Source of the DNA: Actinotalea subterranea
GTDB taxonomy: Bacteria > Actinomycetota > Actinomycetes > Actinomycetales > Cellulomonadaceae
DNA: 64,000 nucleotides
NCBI RefSeq assembly: GCF_008364845.1
Contig: NZ_VTTP01000003.1
Span: forward strand, 1-64,000
Direction of reading: 5' to 3'
Shown here: positions 59,988 to 64,000 of the stretch, piece after piece
Layout of the letters: every line of letters begins with the position of its first letter
How positions within the stretch are numbered: position 1 is the first letter of the stretch
The notes under the pieces: generated by a model
What the model was told of the DNA's origin: nothing
Seen by the model: only the letters and a program-made list of their open reading frames with translations
The model's database searches: none
Program-made: the position numbers and the translations under genes

Positions 59988-61259
59988 TCAGCGCTCGTAC
60001 GCCCAGGTGCGGTCGGTGAGCATCCGGGCCACCGCTAGGCCGATCGCGATCGAGATCACGACGAAGATCGCCTGGATCCCCGAGGTGACTGCGACCTCGG
60101 CGTCGCCGTTGTTGAGCCCGACGACGGCCCGGTAGACAGCCGCCCCAGGGACCATGATCACCACGGCGGGTACCGACACGGTGATGCGTGGCACGGACAG
60201 GCGCGGCGCGACCCACGCGGCCATGAGCCCGACGACGAGCGTCGCGATCATCGTCGCCGCCTGCATCGCGACGCCGAGGCCCGCGAGCTCGAGGCGCAGC
60301 ACGTTCGCGACCATGCCGATCGCCGCGGCCCCCAGGGCCATGCGGAACGGCGAGTTGAACATCAGGGCGAACCCGAGGACGCCGAGGGCGCTCGCCACGA
60401 GGCGCAGGGTGACCAGCAGCGCGTGCGGGATGTCTGCCGCGGGCGCAGGGTCCGCGCTCAGGCCCGTCACCCAGGAGACGGCCCACACGGCGATCGCCGC
60501 CGAGATGAGGATGATCATCGCGTAGACGGTCCGGGCGACGCCCGCGGAGAAGTCGAGCTTGGCGAGGTCCAGGGCACCCGTGACGAGCGCGAACCCGGGC
60601 ACCAGGAACAGGACGGCCGAGATGTACCCGGCCTCGTGGCTCGCCCCCGCACCACCCGCGAGCGCGTCGAGCGCGAGGACGAAACCCAGGTAGGCGAGGC
60701 ACGCGACGGCGGCAGCGATCATCGTCACGCCGAACTGGTTGAACTTGCGGTGCAGGAAGAAGCGCCTGACGTACTGGCCCAGGCCCGCGGCGATGAACAC
60801 GCCCACGACCTCGATCACGCCGCCGTTGTTGAGGAATGCGAACGCGCCGCACGCGACGGCCGCGAAGAGCGCGTTGGCCAGCGCCGGGTAGAGCGGCGGC
60901 AGGGCCTCGATGCGGTCGAGCTCGCGGTTGACCTCGTCGACCGTTGCGCCAGGCTGGAGACCGTTCGCGACGGCGGTGAGCTCGCCCAGGCGGTGCGCGT
61001 TGACCCCGATGGACCGCACCTCGGCGACCTCGGTCCGGAAGATCGCGCCGCGGTGGGACGTTGCGGTGATCTCCGTGAGCGTCACGTGCGCCTCGTGCCG
61101 GTCCAGGCCGAACGCGCGCGCCACCTGCTGCATCGCCGTCTTGACGCGGTAGCTGCCGGTGCCGGACGAGAGCATCGCCTTGCCCATGCGGAGCACCGCG
61201 CCGGACTGGCGGATGAGCTCGACGGGCTCGAGCGCGTCCTCCTCGTGCGTGGTCGACAT
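59988..61259 (-). CDS. ThrE-type threonine/serine exporter
   Basis: The 423-aa protein (ATG at 61259; an ATG at 61268 is also possible and neither has a strong ribosome site) joins the two halves of the family. The N-terminal soluble part (about 1-120) carries GKAMLSSGTGSYRVKTAMQQ, the SGxxSxRV signature. It is followed by ten hydrophobic segments forming ThrE (VPGFALVTGALDLAKLDFSA) and ThrE_2 (VPGAAVYRAVVGLNNGD). It exports threonine and serine in Corynebacterium. It is monocistronic here. Confidence 0.9.
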   Translation of the reverse strand: MSTTHEEDALEPVELIRQSGAVLRMGKAMLSSGTGSYRVKTAMQQVARAFGLDRHEAHVTLTEITATSHRGAIFRTEVAEVRSIGVNAHRLGELTAVANGLQPGATVDEVNRELDRIEALPPLYPALANALFAAVACGAFAFLNNGGVIEVVGVFIAAGLGQYVRRFFLHRKFNQFGVTMIAAAVACLAYLGFVLALDALAGGAGASHEAGYISAVLFLVPGFALVTGALDLAKLDFSAGVARTVYAMIILISAAIAVWAVSWVTGLSADPAPAADIPHALLVTLRLVASALGVLGFALMFNSPFRMALGAAAIGMVANVLRLELAGLGVAMQAATMIATLVVGLMAAWVAPRLSVPRITVSVPAVVIMVPGAAVYRAVVGLNNGDAEVAVTSGIQAIFVVISIAIGLAVARMLTDRTWAYER

Positions 61260-61327
61260 GGGAACCATGATGGCGGGCCCGGCCCGCCGGGACGTGGGAC
61301 GTTCCACGGTTCGGCGCGCACGACGAC

Positions 61328-61368
61328 GCAGGCCGCGGGTCGCGTGGGGGACGCGACCCGCGGCCTGC
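61328..61368 (-). terminator. Strong hairpin terminator after the wall-anchored protein gene
   Basis: Perfect 17-bp arms (61328-61344 and 61352-61368) enclose a 7-base loop. On the minus strand it lies 45 bases past the stop at 61413 and before the exporter gene start, so it ends the surface-protein transcript. Confidence 0.8.
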
Positions 61369-61412
61369 GGGTCTTCACCGGGTGACTGACACCCGGCCGG
61401 GTGGTGAGGCGG

Positions 61413-64000
61413 TCAGTCCTGCGGACCGAGGTCGTCGAGCGTGACCGACCCGTCCGAGCCGCCCATCTGACCGATCGGTCGGCGCCGGATCCGCACGCCG
61501 ATCATCACGCCGCCGGCTGCGAGCAGCGCGAGCATCGTGACCAGGACGGTCGCGATGTCCGCCGACCCCGTCCACGGCAGCCGCGCGGCCAGGCCTGCGC
61601 CCGACCCGCCTCCCGCCGTCGCGGGCCCGCCGGCCGCCGCACCCACGGTCACCGAGACACCCATCGAGATGCCCGACCGGTCGCCGGTGACGACCACCGT
61701 GTGCTCCCCCGCCGGGGTGTCGGCCGGGATGGTGACGTCGAGGACGAACGCCCCCGAGGCGTCGACCCGGGCGCTCCCGAGGGTCACGGGCTCCGAGTGG
61801 AGCACCGCGGTGACGGTCTCGCCCGGCATGAACCCGCTGCCCGTGAGGTGCAGCGCCCCGCCGGCCGTGACCTTGGCCGAGGACACCCGGACCACGGGGT
61901 CGGAGCCCTGCGCGGCACGGACCACCACGACGACCGGTGCCGACGTCGACGGCTGGTGCGCCGTGAGGTCGGACGGGCTGAACTCCGCCGTGTAGCTGTG
62001 CTCACCGGCCGGCCCGCCGGGGAACGAGGCTGTGAAGGACCCCGAGCCACCCGTCGCCGGCGCGGTCGCGACGACCCGGCCACCGTCGAGGAACCGCACC
62101 TCGCCGGTCGCTGCCGCGGGCGAGAGCCGTGCGGTCAGCGTGACCATCTGCCCGACGACGACGCTGCCCGAGCTCGCGGTGAGCGTGAGCGTGGTCGCCG
62201 CGGGGCCGGTCACCGGGGCCTGGACGCGCACCGTGGTGCTCGCCGGGGTCGCGGACACCGCGCCGAGCGCCGACAGCGGGTACGTCCCGCTCGCCGAACC
62301 CGCGGGCACGGTGACCTGGGCGGACACCTCACCCTGCGCGGACGCCACGGCGCTGACCTGGACCTGCGGGGTCGACGCGAGCGTGAAGACCACGGTCTCC
62401 CCGGCCGCGAAGCCCTGCCCGGTCACCGTGACGTCAGCCCCGGGTGCGACGGCGTCGCCGCTGACCGCGATGGTGGGCGTGTAGACCGCGGGCGGCGTCT
62501 GGACCACGATCTGGAGCTGCGTCGTCGCGGACGTCGCTCCGTCGTCCACGGTCACGGTCACGGTGTACGTGCCGACGGCCGTGTACGTGTGGTGCCCGCG
62601 AACAGCGCCGGAGGTCAGGGTGACCTCGTCGACGACCGTCCCGTCGCCCCAGCTCACGACGGCTGTCGCGGAGTCGAGCCCGATGCCGCCCGTCGCGACC
62701 GCGAGCTCGGCGTCGAACGCCGTGCCCACGACCTGGGTGCCCACCGCGGACGCGGTGACGGCGAGCGGGCTGCTGCCCGTCCGGGTGCCGTCCGACGCGA
62801 TCGCGAACAGGTGCATGCGCCCGTCACGCAGCGCCCCGGCCTCGACCGGGAGCGTCAGGCTCACGGCCTGCTTGGTGACGCCGTCGCCGTCCTTGGGCAG
62901 GTCGAACGGCGCCGTCGCGTAGACGGCGGTGTTCTTGATGCTGCCCTCCGCGCCAACTCCCGAGAGGCGGCCGGCCGAGAGGCCGACGACCACGTTGCCG
63001 TACGAGGGGTTCCCGGACGCACCGACCCAGTCGCCGAACTGCAGCGGGACCGTCCCGGTGGAGCCGTCGGCGTAGGTGAGCGTGCCGGTCAGGTCCTTGC
63101 CCGACTCGGTGCCCGTGCCGATGAACGCGATCTGCTCGGCACCCGTGCCGAGGTCGAGCCGGATCACCTGACCGGCACCCGTGGCGTTGTCCGGGTCGCC
63201 GGGGGCGACGTCGGGCAGCGTGTAGGTGAGGTCCGTACCGGGGATGGTGGCCGTGGCGCCCTGGACGAACCCGGTGGCCGCGAGCTTGGCCCGGTCGTAG
63301 CCGTACCCCTGACCGTCGCAGCTCGCCGGGGTCGTGCCCAGGTCGCCGATGCAGGTGTTGTCGAACGCGCCCACGAGGGTCGCGTCACGGGTCACCCGGA
63401 TGGTGATCGTCGCCGTGCGGACGGCCGGCTGGCCGACCTCGGACGCCGTCACGAGCGCGTCGTACGTGCCGGGCCGCGTGAAGACGTGCGGTGCGGTGAC
63501 CGCCCACCCGCCGAGCCCGTTGGGCGCAAGCGTCGCCGGCTGCGGGCCGTCGCCGTCCCGGAAGTCGACGGTCACGGCGTAGTCGGTCGCGGCCGCCCCG
63601 CCCCCGACGACTGTCGCGAGCGTCGTGTCGAGCTCGACGTCGACCTTGGTGTCGATCGGACCCGTGGCCGCGGTGAGCGACAGGTCGCTCGCCGCCGCAG
63701 CCGTCGCGAAGAGCTCGACCTCCGCGAGGTCGAGTGCGGCCCCCTGCGCGGCCGAGAGGCTCAGCCGGTAGCTGGTGTACGCCTTCGGCTGGGCCGAGAT
63801 CGCGAACGGACGCGTCTGGGTGCTCCACCGGAACGCCTCGGACGTGCGGGTGTCGACCGGCGCCCACGCCTGCCCGTCGAGGGATCCCTCGAGCGTCCAG
63901 GCCGCGGGCGCCGTGCCGGTGCCACCGGCGTTGGTCAGCGTGTACTGGTCGACGACCACGGGTCCGCTCGCAGACGTCCACACGAGCTCGGTGGTGCCGT
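61413..64000 (-). CDS. Large secreted, sortase-anchored multidomain protein (3' part; 5' end outside window)
   Basis: The frame is open to the window edge, so the N terminus is missing. At least 860 residues are visible. In order from the edge they are: a discoidin-like segment (WTLEGSLDGQAWAPVDTRTS, YRLSLSAAQGAALDLAEVEL); a beta-rich domain often seen at the end of GH92-type mannosidases or similar (FDNTCIGDLGTTPASCDGQG with GYGYDRAKLAATG); a PKD-like domain (VVSWGDGTVVDEVTLTSG, HHTYTAVGTYTVTV); and several Ig-like/Big repeats (VTGQGFAAGETVVFTLAS, LTGSGFMPGETVTAVLHS). It ends with the sortase signal LPWTG, a hydrophobic helix and RIRRR. The lost N-terminal part probably holds a glycosidase; that is inference. 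Confidence 0.85.
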   Translation of the reverse strand, partial: GTTELVWTSASGPVVVDQYTLTNAGGTGTAPAAWTLEGSLDGQAWAPVDTRTSEAFRWSTQTRPFAISAQPKAYTSYRLSLSAAQGAALDLAEVELFATAAAASDLSLTAATGPIDTKVDVELDTTLATVVGGGAAATDYAVTVDFRDGDGPQPATLAPNGLGGWAVTAPHVFTRPGTYDALVTASEVGQPAVRTATITIRVTRDATLVGAFDNTCIGDLGTTPASCDGQGYGYDRAKLAATGFVQGATATIPGTDLTYTLPDVAPGDPDNATGAGQVIRLDLGTGAEQIAFIGTGTESGKDLTGTLTYADGSTGTVPLQFGDWVGASGNPSYGNVVVGLSAGRLSGVGAEGSIKNTAVYATAPFDLPKDGDGVTKQAVSLTLPVEAGALRDGRMHLFAIASDGTRTGSSPLAVTASAVGTQVVGTAFDAELAVATGGIGLDSATAVVSWGDGTVVDEVTLTSGAVRGHHTYTAVGTYTVTVTVDDGATSATTQLQIVVQTPPAVYTPTIAVSGDAVAPGADVTVTGQGFAAGETVVFTLASTPQVQVSAVASAQGEVSAQVTVPAGSASGTYPLSALGAVSATPASTTVRVQAPVTGPAATTLTLTASSGSVVVGQMVTLTARLSPAAATGEVRFLDGGRVVATAPATGGSGSFTASFPGGPAGEHSYTAEFSPSDLTAHQPSTSAPVVVVVRAAQGSDPVVRVSSAKVTAGGALHLTGSGFMPGETVTAVLHSEPVTLGSARVDASGAFVLDVTIPADTPAGEHTVVVTGDRSGISMGVSVTVGAAAGGPATAGGGSGAGLAARLPWTGSADIATVLVTMLALLAAGGVMIGVRIRRRPIGQMGGSDGSVTLDDLGPQD

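Overview
The window is chromosomal DNA from a very high-GC Gram-positive bacterium. Dense GTG/ATG starts with GAGGAG-type ribosome sites, many four-base ATGA stop/start overlaps, lipoprotein solute-binding proteins, an LPxTG-type wall anchor and an HTH-antitoxin/SecB-like gene set close to that of Mycobacterium tuberculosis all point to Actinomycetota. The carbohydrate-centred gene content fits a Micrococcales / Cellulomonadaceae-like soil organism; that last step is inference. No plasmid, phage or insertion-sequence genes were recognised.

Layout. 1-3.5 kb: a lower-GC block with a small secreted protein followed by an ABC ATPase and two membrane proteins. 3.5-10.4 kb: a ten-copy octamer repeat ahead of a serine hydrolase, a yybP-ykoY (Mn2+) riboswitch with mntP, a MarR regulator divergent from an epoxide-hydrolase-like gene across a large palindrome, a copper-chaperone-like protein and trmB. 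10.4-17 kb: a fructoselysine operon (frlB-frlA-frlR-frlD) followed by a second GntR regulator and an amidohydrolase. 17.1-18.5 kb: a toxin-antitoxin-chaperone (TAC) module of HigB-like toxin, HigA-like antitoxin and SecB-like chaperone. 18.6-22.4 kb: acetaldehyde-type dehydrogenase, DUF779 protein and an AcoR-like GAF regulator. 22.5-24.2 kb: a HipA-type kinase without its N-terminal subdomain, overlapping a gene that appears to supply that subdomain fused to a HIRAN domain. 24.3-27.1 kb: anti-sigma/ECF sigma pair, a membrane protein and a Rieske lipoprotein.

27.1-33.5 kb: a sugar ABC importer with a GH127 glycosidase under a divergent LacI regulator. 33.5-43.1 kb: the complete potassium locus kdpFABC-kdpDE, with an extra KdpF-like micropeptide, next to a TrkH/KtrB channel; a 19-bp motif occurs twice upstream of kdp and once upstream of the channel gene. 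43.3-50.4 kb: a second sugar ABC importer with sucrose phosphorylase and an HSL-type esterase, again with a divergent LacI regulator and a clear operator. 50.4-57.9 kb: GH114-like lipoprotein, YCII protein with ECF42-type sigma factor, glutathione peroxidase, hemolysin III protein, and a three-gene SPFH / zinc-ribbon / small membrane protein operon. 58-64 kb: an HTH regulator with a truncated hipA remnant and a strong palindromic operator, tRNA-Arg(ACG), a DUF4304-like gene, tRNA-Ser(GCT), a ThrE-type exporter and the 3' part of a large wall-anchored protein.

How it works together. Most of the DNA serves sugar and glycated-amino-acid uptake, and each importer carries its own regulator and intracellular enzyme. 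The potassium genes form one regulon candidate. The lower-GC islands (about 0.5-3.5, 17.1-18.5, 22.5-24.2 and 58 kb) hold the toxin-antitoxin-like and small-secreted-protein systems and are the most interesting parts of the window.
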